Shown: positions 35,762 through 45,986, counted from the stretch's first letter. The stretch is DNA of 64,000 nt from Flavicella marina (GCF_009193215.1 NZ_VYVA01000006.1:162140-226139); one strand, 5' to 3'. The notes: a model not told the origin generated them from the letters alone. Numbers and translations are program-made.

Positions 35762-37156
35762 ATGAAAAAAATAAAATTTAAATCAATAACGAAAAACTTA
35801 ATCGCTGATACGGTAACTCCTGTTGGTTTGTATTTGAAATTTAGAGATAAATTTGCAAATACTTTGCTCTTAGAGAGTTCTGATTATCATAGTAAAGAAG
35901 AAAGCTTTTCTTTTTTGTGTGTAGATCCTGTGGTTACAATAAAAGCCGAGAATCATCATCTGTCATTATCACACAGAGATGAAGAATTGGAAAATCAAAA
36001 ATTAGAAAACACCAATTTTTATGATGTTTTTCAAAGTTATACAGATCGTATTGAGTTAGACTGCGATGCTTCGATTAAAGGGTTTAATGGATTGTATGGA
36101 TATACAACTTACGATGGTGTTCAGTATTTCGAAAATATCGAACTAAAATCGAAAGAAGCTCCTTCTGCAATTCCATTGATGCAATACAGCTTTTTTAGAT
36201 TTGTAATTGCCATCAATCATTTTAACGATGAAATGCTTTTAATTGAAAACTTAGAAGAAAACGAAACTTCTAAATTGGATGAAATTGAAACTATTTTACG
36301 TTCGAAAGCCTACAATACTCAAAATTTCTCTTTTGAAGGTGACGAGTCTTCAAACTGTACAGATGAAGAATTTAAAGAGTATGTTAGAAAAGGAAAAGCG
36401 CATTGCAAACGAGGCGATGTTTTTCAAATTGTATTGTCTCGTCAGTTCCAACAATCTTTTAAAGGAGACGAATTTAATGTGTACAGAGCTTTAAGATCTA
36501 TCAATCCTTCTCCCTATTTATTCTATTTCGATTATGGAAGTTTTAAATTGATGGGTTCATCGCCAGAAGCACAAATTAAAGTTGGGAAGGGTAAAGCAAT
36601 TATCAATCCGATCGCTGGAACTTTTAGAAGAACTGGTGATATGACTGAAGATATCAAATTAGGGAAAAAATTATCTGAAGATAAAAAAGAAAACGCTGAG
36701 CACGTGATGTTGGTTGATTTGGCTCGAAATGATTTGAGTAAGCATGCAGACCATGTAACCGTTGAGGTGTTTAAAGAGGTACAGTATTTTAGTCATGTAA
36801 TTCATTTGGTGTCTACTGTTCAAGGTGATATCAAAGGAAATCCTATTGAAATTGTTGGAGATACATTTCCGGCTGGTACTTTAAGTGGTGCGCCTAAATA
36901 CAAAGCTATGGAGTTGATTGATACTTACGAGAATCAAACTCGTGGTTTTTACGGTGGTGCTGTAGGTGTTATCGGGTTTGATGGTTCGGTAAACTTGGCA
37001 ATTGCAATCCGTTCTTTTGTAAGTAAAAATAATGTGTTGTATTCTCAAGCTGGAGCCGGAATTGTAATTGATTCTAGTGAAGAAAGTGAGTTGCAAGAAG
37101 TAAATAATAAATTGGCAGCATTAAAGAAAGCTTTGGTGTTGGCAGAGAAAATATAA
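35762..37156 (+). CDS. trpE: Anthranilate synthase component I
   Basis: A 464-residue chorismate-using TrpE. The C-terminal catalytic domain has KAHCKRGDVFQIVLSRQF, YLFYFDYGSFKLMGSSPE, NPIAGTFRRTGD, MLVDLARNDLSKH, FPAGTLSGAPKYKAMELI and RGFYGGAVGVIGFDG, all classic. It makes anthranilate from chorismate with TrpG supplying ammonia. It is the first structural gene of the trp operon, after the attenuator. Length is a little under the usual 490-520. The N-terminal region is expected to hold the Trp feedback site, but the characteristic LLES segment appears as LLESSDYHSKEES. Confidence 0.95.
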   Translation: MKKIKFKSITKNLIADTVTPVGLYLKFRDKFANTLLLESSDYHSKEESFSFLCVDPVVTIKAENHHLSLSHRDEELENQKLENTNFYDVFQSYTDRIELDCDASIKGFNGLYGYTTYDGVQYFENIELKSKEAPSAIPLMQYSFFRFVIAINHFNDEMLLIENLEENETSKLDEIETILRSKAYNTQNFSFEGDESSNCTDEEFKEYVRKGKAHCKRGDVFQIVLSRQFQQSFKGDEFNVYRALRSINPSPYLFYFDYGSFKLMGSSPEAQIKVGKGKAIINPIAGTFRRTGDMTEDIKLGKKLSEDKKENAEHVMLVDLARNDLSKHADHVTVEVFKEVQYFSHVIHLVSTVQGDIKGNPIEIVGDTFPAGTLSGAPKYKAMELIDTYENQTRGFYGGAVGVIGFDGSVNLAIAIRSFVSKNNVLYSQAGAGIVIDSSEESELQEVNNKLAALKKALVLAEKI

Positions 37157-37157
37157 A

Positions 37158-37207
37158 TTAGCTTTTAGCTGTTAGAGAAATGCTAATAGCAAAGAGCCAA
37201 AAGCTAA
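37158..37207. repeat. Inverted repeat between trpE and trpG
   Basis: TTAGCTTTTAGCT (37158-37170) pairs with AGCCAAAAGCTAA (37195-37207) with one mismatch. It begins right after the trpE stop codon and ends five bases before the trpG ATG. It lacks a T-run, so it is unlikely to terminate. It may be an mRNA processing or stabilising hairpin, or a small dispersed repeat. Confidence 0.65.
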
Positions 37208-37211
37208 AAAG

Positions 37212-37787
37212 ATGAACATATTAATATTAGACAATTACGATTCTTTTACCTACAATTTAGTACATATGGTAGAAGAAATAACTGGAGTCTTTCCGGATGT
37301 ATACAGAAATGATAAAATTTCTATCGAAGATGTAGGCAATTACGATGTGATCATGTTATCTCCTGGTCCTGGTATTCCTGATGAAGCAGGTATTCTTAAA
37401 GAAGTAATTCGTACCTATGCAGCGACAAAACCTATTTTTGCGGTTTGTTTAGGGTTGCAAGCAATTACCGAAGTGTTTGGTGGAACAATCATCAATATGG
37501 ATAAAGTGTATCATGGAGTTGCTACTGAAATGACAGTTACAGACAAGGATGCATTGATCTTTCAAGGTTTGCCAGAAAAATTTGAAGCCGCTCGATACCA
37601 TTCTTGGATTGCAGCAAAAGAAGATTTTCCATCTGATCTGAAAATTACGGCTGTAGATGACGAAGGAGGTATTATGGCATTGGCACACAAAGAATATAAT
37701 ATCAGCGCTGTACAATTTCATCCAGAGTCAATTCTGACACCACTAGGAGAAAAAATGGTGCGTAATTTTATTGATAACTTGAAATAA
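37212..37787 (+). CDS. trpG: Anthranilate synthase component II (glutamine amidotransferase)
   Basis: A 191-residue class I glutamine amidotransferase. Motifs are LILDNYDSFTYNLVH, LSPGPGIPDEAG, the nucleophile Cys in FAVCLGLQAI, and the His-Glu pair in SAVQFHPESILTP. It supplies ammonia to TrpE. The 55-base gap to trpE is filled with an inverted repeat. Length is normal and no phosphoribosyltransferase domain is fused. Confidence 0.94.
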   Translation: MNILILDNYDSFTYNLVHMVEEITGVFPDVYRNDKISIEDVGNYDVIMLSPGPGIPDEAGILKEVIRTYAATKPIFAVCLGLQAITEVFGGTIINMDKVYHGVATEMTVTDKDALIFQGLPEKFEAARYHSWIAAKEDFPSDLKITAVDDEGGIMALAHKEYNISAVQFHPESILTPLGEKMVRNFIDNLK

Positions 37788-37794
37788 GAATAGC

Positions 37795-38781
37795 ATGAAA
37801 AATATATTGAATAGGTTATTTCAACATCAAACACTTTCTAAAGAAGAAGCCAAACAAATATTAATTGATATTGCTGCTGAGAAATATAATGACGCACATT
37901 TAGCATCTTTTATGACAGTTTTTATGATGCGTTCAATCACGGTTGATGAATTGGCAGGTTTTAGAGCTGCATTGTTAGAGTTGGCTATCAAACCCGATTT
38001 GTCTGAATTTGAAACGATAGATATTGTTGGAACAGGAGGTGATGGTAAAAATACTTTTAATATCTCAACATTGACTTCGTTTGTAGTAGCTGGAACTGGA
38101 CAAATGGTAACCAAACATGGTAATTATAGTGTTTCTTCTCAATCTGGTTCTTCAGATATGTTGGAAAGTTTTGGTTATACGTTTACAAATGATGAAGCAG
38201 TTTTAAAAGGGCATTTAGAAAAAGCAAATATCTGTTTTTTACATGCACCTAAATTTCACCCTGCGATGAAGGCTGTAGGACCTACACGTAAGGCTTTGGC
38301 GTTGAAAACATTTTTTAATATGTTAGGACCTATTGTAAATCCATGCAGTCCTAAAAATCAATTGTTAGGTACATTCAACCTTGAAGTGGCTAGGTTGTAT
38401 AATTATATTTTACAAGATGAAGATACCAATTATGGTATTGTGCATGCTTTAGATGGTTACGATGAGGTTTCCTTGACTGGGCCTTTTAAGTTCTTTACGA
38501 AGAATGGGGAGCAACAAATAGCACCCAAAGATATTCATCAGAAAAAATTACAACAATCTGATATTTATGGAGGGAACTCTGTAGAAGATGCGGCAAAAAT
38601 ATTTAAAGCAATACTATCTGGAAATGGTACAGAAGCTCAGAATAATGTTGTTTTGACAAATGCGGCCTTGGCTTTGAAAATTGTTGATGAAACAAAATCT
38701 TTTGAAGCTGCTTTTGAAGAAGCTAAAAGTTCTTTATTTGGTTTGAAAGCTCAAAAATGTTTAGAATTAATTGTAGAATAG
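37795..38781 (+). CDS. trpD: Anthranilate phosphoribosyltransferase
   Basis: A 328-residue TrpD, joining anthranilate to PRPP. Markers are the ASFMTVFMMRSITVDELAGF helix, the PRPP loop DIVGTGGDGKNTFNIST, TKHGNYSVSSQSGSSDML, and KAVGPTRKALALKTFFNMLGP. It follows trpG by seven bases. Length is typical (about 330-345). Confidence 0.95.
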   Translation: MKNILNRLFQHQTLSKEEAKQILIDIAAEKYNDAHLASFMTVFMMRSITVDELAGFRAALLELAIKPDLSEFETIDIVGTGGDGKNTFNISTLTSFVVAGTGQMVTKHGNYSVSSQSGSSDMLESFGYTFTNDEAVLKGHLEKANICFLHAPKFHPAMKAVGPTRKALALKTFFNMLGPIVNPCSPKNQLLGTFNLEVARLYNYILQDEDTNYGIVHALDGYDEVSLTGPFKFFTKNGEQQIAPKDIHQKKLQQSDIYGGNSVEDAAKIFKAILSGNGTEAQNNVVLTNAALALKIVDETKSFEAAFEEAKSSLFGLKAQKCLELIVE

Positions 38782-38790
38782 AAAGGAAAG

Positions 38791-39588
38791 ATGGAAATGA
38801 ATAATATACTACAACAAATTGTAGATTTTAAGAAACAGGAAGTTGCAAAAATTAGGCAAGAGGTTACTTTAGAGCAGTTGGTCAAAAGCCCTGTTTTTAA
38901 AAGAACTCCTTTGTCTTTGGCTACATCGCTAACCGAAAATGGTTCTACAGGAATTATTGCTGAATTTAAAAGGCAATCACCTTCCAAAGGAATTATCAAT
39001 GATAAAGCAACTGTAGAAGAAGTAACGCAAGGTTATTTAGATGCCAATGTAGCAGCTCAATCTGTATTAACAGATACAAGGTATTTTGGAGGTACCATGG
39101 TAGATTTGATGAATGCTCGTAAAGCAAATACAGTTCGTCCAATTTTACGTAAAGATTTTGTTGTTGATGGTTTTCAAATTGTAGAATCTAAAGCCATTGG
39201 AGCAGATGCGATTTTGTTGATCGCTGCTTGCTTGACTGCTGAAGAAATAAAAAATTATGGGAATTTAGCGGAAGACTTAGGTTTGAGCGTTTTGTATGAA
39301 ATTCACAGTAGAGAAGAATTAGACAAAATTTCTGATTTGGATGGGAAAATAATCGGAATTAATAATAGAAACCTGAAAACGTTCCAGGTCGATTTAGAAC
39401 ATTCAATTGCGCTAGCAGCGGAAATTCCTGATACATGTATCAAAGTTTCTGAAAGTGGAATTAGCGACCCTAGAATTATTACAGGGTTGAAAGAATATGG
39501 ATTCGAAGGTTTTTTAATTGGAGAAAACTTTATGAAAACAGAAGATCCAGGAAAAGCCTGTAAAGAATTTATTGATCAGTTGAGATAA
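38791..39588 (+). CDS. trpC: Indole-3-glycerol phosphate synthase
   Basis: A 265-residue TIM-barrel TrpC. Markers are IIAEFKRQSPSKGIIN (catalytic Lys region), QSVLTDTRYFGGTMVDL, RPILRKDFVVDGFQI, ADAILLIAACL, GINNRNLKTFQVD and KVSESGISDPR. It closes the indole ring from the CdRP substrate. A good AAAGGAAAG precedes the ATG. The 107-base gap to trpF holds a short repeat-like element. Confidence 0.95.
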   Translation: MEMNNILQQIVDFKKQEVAKIRQEVTLEQLVKSPVFKRTPLSLATSLTENGSTGIIAEFKRQSPSKGIINDKATVEEVTQGYLDANVAAQSVLTDTRYFGGTMVDLMNARKANTVRPILRKDFVVDGFQIVESKAIGADAILLIAACLTAEEIKNYGNLAEDLGLSVLYEIHSREELDKISDLDGKIIGINNRNLKTFQVDLEHSIALAAEIPDTCIKVSESGISDPRIITGLKEYGFEGFLIGENFMKTEDPGKACKEFIDQLR

Positions 39589-39621
39589 TATTTTTAAACG
39601 AGATAGTTGTAGTCGGTAGAT

Positions 39622-39640
39622 GACTGAGCTTGTCGAGGTG
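39622..39640. repeat. Short intergenic repeat-like sequence
   Basis: GACTGAGCTTGTCGAGGTG differs by one base from a short sequence I remember as scattered between genes in many Bacteroidota genomes. It lies between trpC and trpF and has no coding function here. Only one copy is seen in this window. Confidence 0.4.
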
Positions 39641-39695
39641 ATAAGAATTGGAATAATAAAGTACCCAAAAGGATAGGGTAGTAAAATAAGGAAAA

Positions 39696-40328
39696 ATGAA
39701 AATCAAAATTTGTGGTATGGGAAGTCCAGAAAATATTCTGGAAGTAGCTGCATTACATCCAGATTATTTGGGCTTCATTTTTTTTGAAAAATCTGCTCGA
39801 AATTTTACTGGAGAAATTCCAGAATTGCCTGCTGAAATTATAAAAACGGGTGTTTTTGTAAATGCGACCGTTGATTTTGTAAAGGAAAAAATTGCAAGAT
39901 TTGGGTTCGGAGCGGTTCAATTGCATGGTAAAGAATCACCTGAGTTTTGCGATGAAATAAAAGCATTAGGTGTGAGCGTTTTTAAAGTGTTTTCTATCAA
40001 AGAAGATTTTGATTTTGACGTTTTAAAGCCGTTTGAAGGTAAGGTTGATTATTTTTTATTTGATACCAAAGGAGCACATCCAGGTGGCAATGGATATGTT
40101 TTTGATTGGGGTGTATTAAAAAAATATCCCTCTGCAACACCTTTCATTTTAAGTGGAGGTATCGGATTGGATCAAGTAGAGGCGGTAAAAGAAATCATAA
40201 AAAGTGATTTGCCAGTTTATGCTTTGGATTTGAATAGTAAGTTTGAAGTGAGTCCAGCTCAAAAAGACAAAGAGCTTTTAGAAAAATTTTTAAATAAAAT
40301 AAGACCTTCTTTAGAAGGCGAAATATAA
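39696..40328 (+). CDS. trpF: Phosphoribosylanthranilate isomerase
   Basis: A 210-residue TrpF. Markers are [14 protein letters not shown] (catalytic Cys), [23 protein letters not shown]-like [43 protein letters not shown] (catalytic Asp) and [15 protein letters not shown]. The isomerase is a separate protein, not fused to TrpC as in E. coli. It is in the trp operon, eight bases before trpB. Confidence 0.94.
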   Translation: MKIKICGMGSPENILEVAALHPDYLGFIFFEKSARNFTGEIPELPAEIIKTGVFVNATVDFVKEKIARFGFGAVQLHGKESPEFCDEIKALGVSVFKVFSIKEDFDFDVLKPFEGKVDYFLFDTKGAHPGGNGYVFDWGVLKKYPSATPFILSGGIGLDQVEAVKEIIKSDLPVYALDLNSKFEVSPAQKDKELLEKFLNKIRPSLEGEI

Positions 40329-40335
40329 GATAGAT

Positions 40336-41526
40336 ATGGAACCAAAATTTCAACCTACAAAAGATGGGTATTACGGACAGTTTGGGGGGGCATTTATTCC
40401 TGAATTACTGTATCCGAATATCAAAGAATTAGAAGATAATTATTTAGAGATTATTTATTCTGATGCTTTTCAAAAAGAGTACAAATATTTGTTAGACCAA
40501 TATGTAGGACGACCTACTCCTTTGTATTTGTCAAAAGGTTTGTCGAAAAAATTCAACGCCTCTGTCTATTTAAAGCGAGAAGATTTATGCCATACAGGTG
40601 CACACAAAGTAAACAATACCATCGGACAAATATTGTTAGCAAAGCATTTGGGTAAAAAGCGAATTATCGCAGAAACGGGTGCTGGACAACATGGAGTTGC
40701 TACGGCTACGGTTTGTGCTTTGATGGATTTAGAATGTATTGTTTTTATGGGAGAGGTTGACATAAAAAGACAAGCACCGAACGTAGCACGTATGGAAATG
40801 TTAGGAGCTACAGTGATGCCTGCTAAAAGTGGAAGTAAGACGCTAAAAGATGCTACAAACGAAGCCATTCGCGATTGGATTGGTAACCCTGAAGAAACGT
40901 ATTATTTGATAGGTTCTGTGGTTGGGCCACATCCATATCCAGATATGGTTGCACGTTTACAAGCTGTCATTAGTGAAGAGATAAAAGCACAATTACTAGC
41001 GCAAACAGGTAAAGAAAATCCAGATGCAATTGTCGCTTGTATTGGTGGAGGTAGTAACGCTGCTGGTGCTTTTTATCATTATTTAGAAGAAGAATCTGTA
41101 GAGTTGGTTGCTGTTGAAGCTGCTGGTTTAGGAGTGAATAGTGGAGAGAGTGCTGCTACTTCTCAATTAGGTGAAGTTGGAGTAATTCACGGTAGTAAAA
41201 CTATTTTGATGCAAGATGAATATGGGCAAATTATTGAGCCTTATTCGATATCAGCAGGTTTAGATTATCCTGGAGTTGGACCTTTACATGCATATTTGTT
41301 TGAATCGAAAAGAGCTACTTTTTTAAATGCCACAGATCAAGAGGCATTGGATGCTGCTTATGAATTGTCTAGAGTCGAGGGAATCATCCCAGCTTTAGAA
41401 ACGGCACATGCTTTAGCTGCATTAGATAAAATGGATATCAAAGAAGGACAAGTGATTGTTGTAAATCTTTCAGGCAGAGGAGATAAAGATTTAGAAACTT
41501 ATATTTCAAATTTAAAACAAGCTTAG
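40336..41526 (+). CDS. trpB: Tryptophan synthase beta chain
   Basis: A 396-residue TrpB1-type beta subunit. The PLP lysine is in [63 protein letters not shown] (phosphate loop) and [12 protein letters not shown] complete the set. It condenses indole and serine to Trp. It is tightly followed by trpA (three bases). Confidence 0.96.
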   Translation: MEPKFQPTKDGYYGQFGGAFIPELLYPNIKELEDNYLEIIYSDAFQKEYKYLLDQYVGRPTPLYLSKGLSKKFNASVYLKREDLCHTGAHKVNNTIGQILLAKHLGKKRIIAETGAGQHGVATATVCALMDLECIVFMGEVDIKRQAPNVARMEMLGATVMPAKSGSKTLKDATNEAIRDWIGNPEETYYLIGSVVGPHPYPDMVARLQAVISEEIKAQLLAQTGKENPDAIVACIGGGSNAAGAFYHYLEEESVELVAVEAAGLGVNSGESAATSQLGEVGVIHGSKTILMQDEYGQIIEPYSISAGLDYPGVGPLHAYLFESKRATFLNATDQEALDAAYELSRVEGIIPALETAHALAALDKMDIKEGQVIVVNLSGRGDKDLETYISNLKQA

Positions 41527-41529
41527 AAT

Positions 41530-42297
41530 ATGGGACAATTGACTAATTTATTAGAGAACAAACAAAATAGATTGTGTTCTGTTTTTTTCTCAGCAGGCTT
41601 TCCTCAATTAAATGATACACAAAAAATCATTCAAGACTTGGATGCAAATGGAGTAGATTTTATTGAAGTAGGTTTGCCTTATTCTGATCCAATGGCCGAT
41701 GGAGAAACGATTCAGTATAGTAGTGCTGTCGCTTTAAAAAACGGAATCAATTTAGATTTGATTTTTGAGCAATTAAAAAAAATAAAAGGCACTGTTAACA
41801 CACCGTTAGTATTGATGGGGTATTTGAATCAGGTATTGAAATACGGTGAAGAAAAGTTTTGTGAGCTTTGTCAAGAATGTGGAATTGAAACAGTAATTCT
41901 ACCGGATTTGCCGATGATTGAATACGAAAATCATTACAAAGCTTTGTTTGCTAAATATGGTATAAGCAATGTGTTTTTGATTACACCTCAAACTTCTGAC
42001 GAGCGTATTCATAAAATTGATGAAATGACAGATGCATTTATTTATGTTGTGGCTTCTTCTTCAATAACAGGAGCGAAAGGAGAAATATCTCAAGGCCAAA
42101 TAGATTATTTCAATCGCATCAAAGCAATGAATTTAAAAAGTAAGTTAATTGTTGGTTTCGGAATATCAAACCAATCAACTTTCGATACGGCTTGTGAATA
42201 TATGAATGGAGCAATTATTGGTTCAGCATTTATCAATTTCTTAAGAGAAAAAGGTACGGCCTCAATCGATCAATTCGTGAAAGGAATTATTGGGTAA
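41530..42297 (+). CDS. trpA: Tryptophan synthase alpha chain
   Basis: A 255-residue TrpA. Markers are SVFFSAGFPQLNDTQKII, DFIEVGLPYSDPMADGETIQ (catalytic Glu and Asp), PLVLMGYLNQVLKYG, VILPDLPMIEYE, SSSSITGAKGEIS and GFGISNQSTFD. It is the last gene of the operon; a strong terminator follows 20 bases after the stop codon. Confidence 0.95.
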   Translation: MGQLTNLLENKQNRLCSVFFSAGFPQLNDTQKIIQDLDANGVDFIEVGLPYSDPMADGETIQYSSAVALKNGINLDLIFEQLKKIKGTVNTPLVLMGYLNQVLKYGEEKFCELCQECGIETVILPDLPMIEYENHYKALFAKYGISNVFLITPQTSDERIHKIDEMTDAFIYVVASSSITGAKGEISQGQIDYFNRIKAMNLKSKLIVGFGISNQSTFDTACEYMNGAIIGSAFINFLREKGTASIDQFVKGIIG

Positions 42298-42320
42298 TTC
42301 TCATAAAACGATACTATAAA

Positions 42321-42351
42321 TGCTCTTAATTATGTTAAGAGCATTTTTTTT
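42321..42351 (+). terminator. Terminator of the trp operon
   Basis: TGCTCTTAA (42321-42329) pairs with TTAAGAGCA (42335-42343) around a five-base loop, followed by eight or nine T. Confidence 0.92.
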
Positions 42352-42453
42352 TGATTTTTTTTAAATAAATGATAAATAGCATGTTTTTAATTAGATAGGG
42401 GATATAAATTTGTAGGGTAAACAGATAATAATCGGAATAAATATACACTACAG

Positions 42454-45400
42454 ATGGAAAAAAACAAGAAGATTAGTCAAGAGCAAGTAATCAGACATCG
42501 TAAAGATACGGTGCGTTACATCAATCTTCAACTAGCTACTTTAGGGCAGCCAATATTTGAAGATAAAGAAGAAAGTGAGTTTAAATATTGCAACCCAAAT
42601 TTTCATTCGTTAACAAGTGGATTGGTAAAAAACTTAAAAGAATCTACCAGATTATTGTCGAAACATTTGACACCGATCGATCAAAGAATTCAAAATTTTA
42701 TCGATGATTACTTGTCAGATATAGATGTTTCTCCAAAAGCAGTGTTGCCAAATAATACATTGGTGTTAACTCAAGCCGGACATGCAAGAGAAATTAGTTT
42801 ACCACCAGATGGTGATGAATTCAAAAGTGAAAATATCACATCGAATAGAGTAAAGCAAGGAATATTGAATAATCCTATTCATGATAAGAGAACTACAAAA
42901 GGTACTTTTCATATTGTGGAAGGAGAATTACCTGTGCCACTAGATAAAAAGGAAGTACCAAAACAGGTGTTTGCTCATTTTTTAAATGCTGCATTTAGCC
43001 CGTCAGATGACTTAAAAACATTACCATTTACTTCTAGTCAAGAAAAACAAGCCAAAGTAATGGTGTCTTTATTGTTGCGTCCGATGGTGTGTCCAGAGGT
43101 AAAAGGAGTAATGCCTAAAAAAACGATGGAGGTACACTTTTTTGCTCCTGGAAGTTTGGTGACGAATTTAGATTTTGTTGAGTCAATCTTTGGAAATGCC
43201 GGTGATCCTAATTTAGCACAAAATGACGCCGCATTGAATCCAGAATCATGGACAGGGCATACAGGTTGTATTATTTTAGCTCCGCAGCTAAAGACTTTAA
43301 AGAAAAAAGACGTTGGATTACCTCATTACGATGATGCTACAGAGCGTCAGAGAATTGATGGGATGTGTTGGAAAGATGAAAATGAATTGTACAACGACGG
43401 TGGAGCCTTTAAAATTACTTGTAGAGATTCAAGAGGTGTGGTAGTTACCTTGATTGCCGATAATTATTTTGGTTACTCTAAAAAAGAAATCAAAACGCAA
43501 ATTAGTTATTCAGCGAACTTATACGGATTGCTAGAAGAAGAACATTCAGGGGGTGCTATTGCATTTCCAAGAGCTGTAATGGGTGATATTGTAGATGGGA
43601 AATCATTTATGGGGAAAGATACTACTGGAAGAACTTTTACTGAAGTAAAAAAGTTTTTAGGAGATCGTATTGCTGTGCAGCCAGAAAATTATGGTATCGA
43701 TAAAAAATATCCAAATATTATTTATGTGCCACAATCGGCTTATTTCGATACGAATACGAATAGTGTTTCTTGGAATTACGATGGTAAAAAACAAAAACTA
43801 GTATTATCTCCCGATAAGACCTATGTTCATCCAACAGGAAATAAGTTCAATTTGGTGAAACATCCGAGTATTTCTCTTTGGAGAATATTGATTACTGCTG
43901 CAGAAGGAGTGAATTGTCACAAACCTTGTACGGTGTCAGGAGGTGGGAAATCTGAGATTTCTAAGTCTATGCAAAATGCGATTACATATAAGTCGTTTAA
44001 TTTACAAGACATAGAAAAAGATTTCAAGCTAGCCGATGAAATTATTGAATACGATTATTCGAAACGTTGGAAAAATTACGATTCAAGTTTGGCACCATCA
44101 AGATCATTTTTAAGTCCTGATAGGACATTAGGATCTGCTGTGAAATTATTGATTCCGAATGATAATAATTCAGATGAATTCAATGAGTTTTTAGCTAATA
44201 TTCCAGTTCATATTCGATCATTGGTACTGTTTATAAAACGTTTGTACAGAAGTGATCATAGAAAATTAAATTGGAAAGATTGTATGTCTGTTGAAGTGAT
44301 CAACGGCCAGAAAGGAAGCAATTTGAAATACAACGGTACTGAAGTAGTAGGAAGTTATGTAAGAATCGGATTCAATCAAAATGGAGATTGGATGTTGAAT
44401 AAATTACGATCTGATTTTGCACCGAGTATTAAAATTCAAACAGAAGATGATATATCAGCTTCGATTACGCTTCCAAGCAATCAAATCAAAAATTTGAATC
44501 CAGAATACACAAATCAAAGTGTAAAAATTACAGCGAATTGTGAAGCACATTTATTCCAGCGTCCGGATGAAGCGGTGATCCGTGGTTATGATAAAGGAGC
44601 TGAAAAAGATTTGGTTTCAGACAATACATTCTTAACTAATTATGAGTTGATGCGTAAAAGTGATGCGATTGCTTTGTACGAAGACACTATTAATTTTGAC
44701 AAGTATACACAGCCAGTAAAAGATTTGATTATAAGTGTGGTTGAGAGTGAAAAAGAAGAAGAGTATTTTGTTGTGCCATCGCACACGAGAATCGTTGCAG
44801 ATGGGCCTACAAAGAATCCACGTTATCTTGAACCAAATGTTTTCGTTGAAGAAAATGAAACAAGCTATTTGGCTGAAATCGGAGTGAGATTATCACGTAA
44901 AATTGAATCAGAAGATGCGGTTGTAAATGTGGTGAATGCTGTATTGCCAGGAAGAAGAAATAACCCTGTAGATAAAAAAGCGGGAATTCGTCCACTTGCA
45001 GTATACAATCCTATCCATTATCAGGAAACACCGGAGTTGTTTATGGATTTTGTGTGTAGTTTGACAGGAAAATCACCATCGACGACAGGAGCAGGTTCCG
45101 AAGGAGCTTTAACCAAAGGTCCTTTCAATATGTTAACTCCAACTACGGATTTGAACAATGCACTGCTTTCACATGTGCTAACAGAATCTAATGCTTTTAG
45201 TACCGCAGCAGGTTATATTGGTGCCGAAAATAAGGTCGATCATGATGTCAGTTTGTTGATTCCTGAAATTTGGGCTCGTTTGATGCCAGAAGATAGAGAT
45301 CCAGAAAAATTAATTGCAAATGGTTCTTTAGAAAAGATTGATGATTTTGAGTTTGAAGGAAAAAAAGTATTGGCAAGCCGCTTGGGGTATAGAATTACTG

Positions 45401-45933
45401 ATATTTTCGCTTTGCGTTGTATGAATAGAATCTTCGATGAGCCGACTTCAGTTTTTGACGAGGGTATGTTGCAACCTGAATTGCAAGGAATGGAAGATTA
45501 TGTAGATGGAATCAACAATATTGTAGAGGCACAACAAAAAGTTGCCCTGCGTTATTTTGAAGATGGAAGTGTAGATGCTGCCATTCCTCCTTTAAAAATA
45601 TTATTGCATATCATGGCATATGGAACATATGAAGGTAAAGAAATCAGCGACCCTGAATTGAGAAAATATTTTGAGAGAGATGTTATTCTTGAAAGCGATT
45701 GGTATAAAGAGCGTTTGTTGCTAAAACAGCAAAAAGATATTGCTTTTTACGAGAAACAAATTGCATATTTAGAAGATTTTGTGAATAATCCTAACAATAT
45801 AGGTATCGTTGCTGAGATGGATATTGAACAACGATTGGCAAAAGTAAAAGCGAAACATAAAATAGCAAGTGACGCTAGTTATGTAGAAAGTTTAATTGGG
45901 ACCATAGGTGCAGACCCGCTCTATGTTCTATAA
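42454..45933 (+). CDS. Large conserved protein, tentatively PPi-type phosphoenolpyruvate carboxykinase
   Basis: A 1159-residue soluble protein with no signal peptide or membrane helix. I do not recognise classical ATP- or GTP-PEPCK motifs. Its length (about 130 kDa) and the Gly-rich HKPCTVSGGGKSEISKSM motif (about residues 490-507), along with EEEHSGGAIAFPRAVMGDIV and GAGSEGALTKGPFN, recall the PPi-dependent PEPCK family described in Propionibacterium and Entamoeba and also found in other bacteria. That enzyme interconverts oxaloacetate and PEP using pyrophosphate. It is monocistronic: TAAATTTG at 42405-42412 is a possible -7 box and a terminator follows directly. This is a memory-based call, not proven. 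Confidence 0.45.
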   Translation: MEKNKKISQEQVIRHRKDTVRYINLQLATLGQPIFEDKEESEFKYCNPNFHSLTSGLVKNLKESTRLLSKHLTPIDQRIQNFIDDYLSDIDVSPKAVLPNNTLVLTQAGHAREISLPPDGDEFKSENITSNRVKQGILNNPIHDKRTTKGTFHIVEGELPVPLDKKEVPKQVFAHFLNAAFSPSDDLKTLPFTSSQEKQAKVMVSLLLRPMVCPEVKGVMPKKTMEVHFFAPGSLVTNLDFVESIFGNAGDPNLAQNDAALNPESWTGHTGCIILAPQLKTLKKKDVGLPHYDDATERQRIDGMCWKDENELYNDGGAFKITCRDSRGVVVTLIADNYFGYSKKEIKTQISYSANLYGLLEEEHSGGAIAFPRAVMGDIVDGKSFMGKDTTGRTFTEVKKFLGDRIAVQPENYGIDKKYPNIIYVPQSAYFDTNTNSVSWNYDGKKQKLVLSPDKTYVHPTGNKFNLVKHPSISLWRILITAAEGVNCHKPCTVSGGGKSEISKSMQNAITYKSFNLQDIEKDFKLADEIIEYDYSKRWKNYDSSLAPSRSFLSPDRTLGSAVKLLIPNDNNSDEFNEFLANIPVHIRSLVLFIKRLYRSDHRKLNWKDCMSVEVINGQKGSNLKYNGTEVVGSYVRIGFNQNGDWMLNKLRSDFAPSIKIQTEDDISASITLPSNQIKNLNPEYTNQSVKITANCEAHLFQRPDEAVIRGYDKGAEKDLVSDNTFLTNYELMRKSDAIALYEDTINFDKYTQPVKDLIISVVESEKEEEYFVVPSHTRIVADGPTKNPRYLEPNVFVEENETSYLAEIGVRLSRKIESEDAVVNVVNAVLPGRRNNPVDKKAGIRPLAVYNPIHYQETPELFMDFVCSLTGKSPSTTGAGSEGALTKGPFNMLTPTTDLNNALLSHVLTESNAFSTAAGYIGAENKVDHDVSLLIPEIWARLMPEDRDPEKLIANGSLEKIDDFEFEGKKVLASRLGYRITDIFALRCMNRIFDEPTSVFDEGMLQPELQGMEDYVDGINNIVEAQQKVALRYFEDGSVDAAIPPLKILLHIMAYGTYEGKEISDPELRKYFERDVILESDWYKERLLLKQQKDIAFYEKQIAYLEDFVNNPNNIGIVAEMDIEQRLAKVKAKHKIASDASYVESLIGTIGADPLYVL

Positions 45934-45954
45934 TTATGAGTGTTTGTGTTTTAA

Positions 45955-45986
45955 AAAACTCCTTCTGAAAAGAAGGAGTTTTTTTG
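45955..45986 (+). terminator. Terminator after the 1159-residue gene
   Basis: AAAACTCCTTC (45955-45965) pairs with GAAGGAGTTTT (45972-45982) around a six-base loop, continuing into a T-run. Confidence 0.9.
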
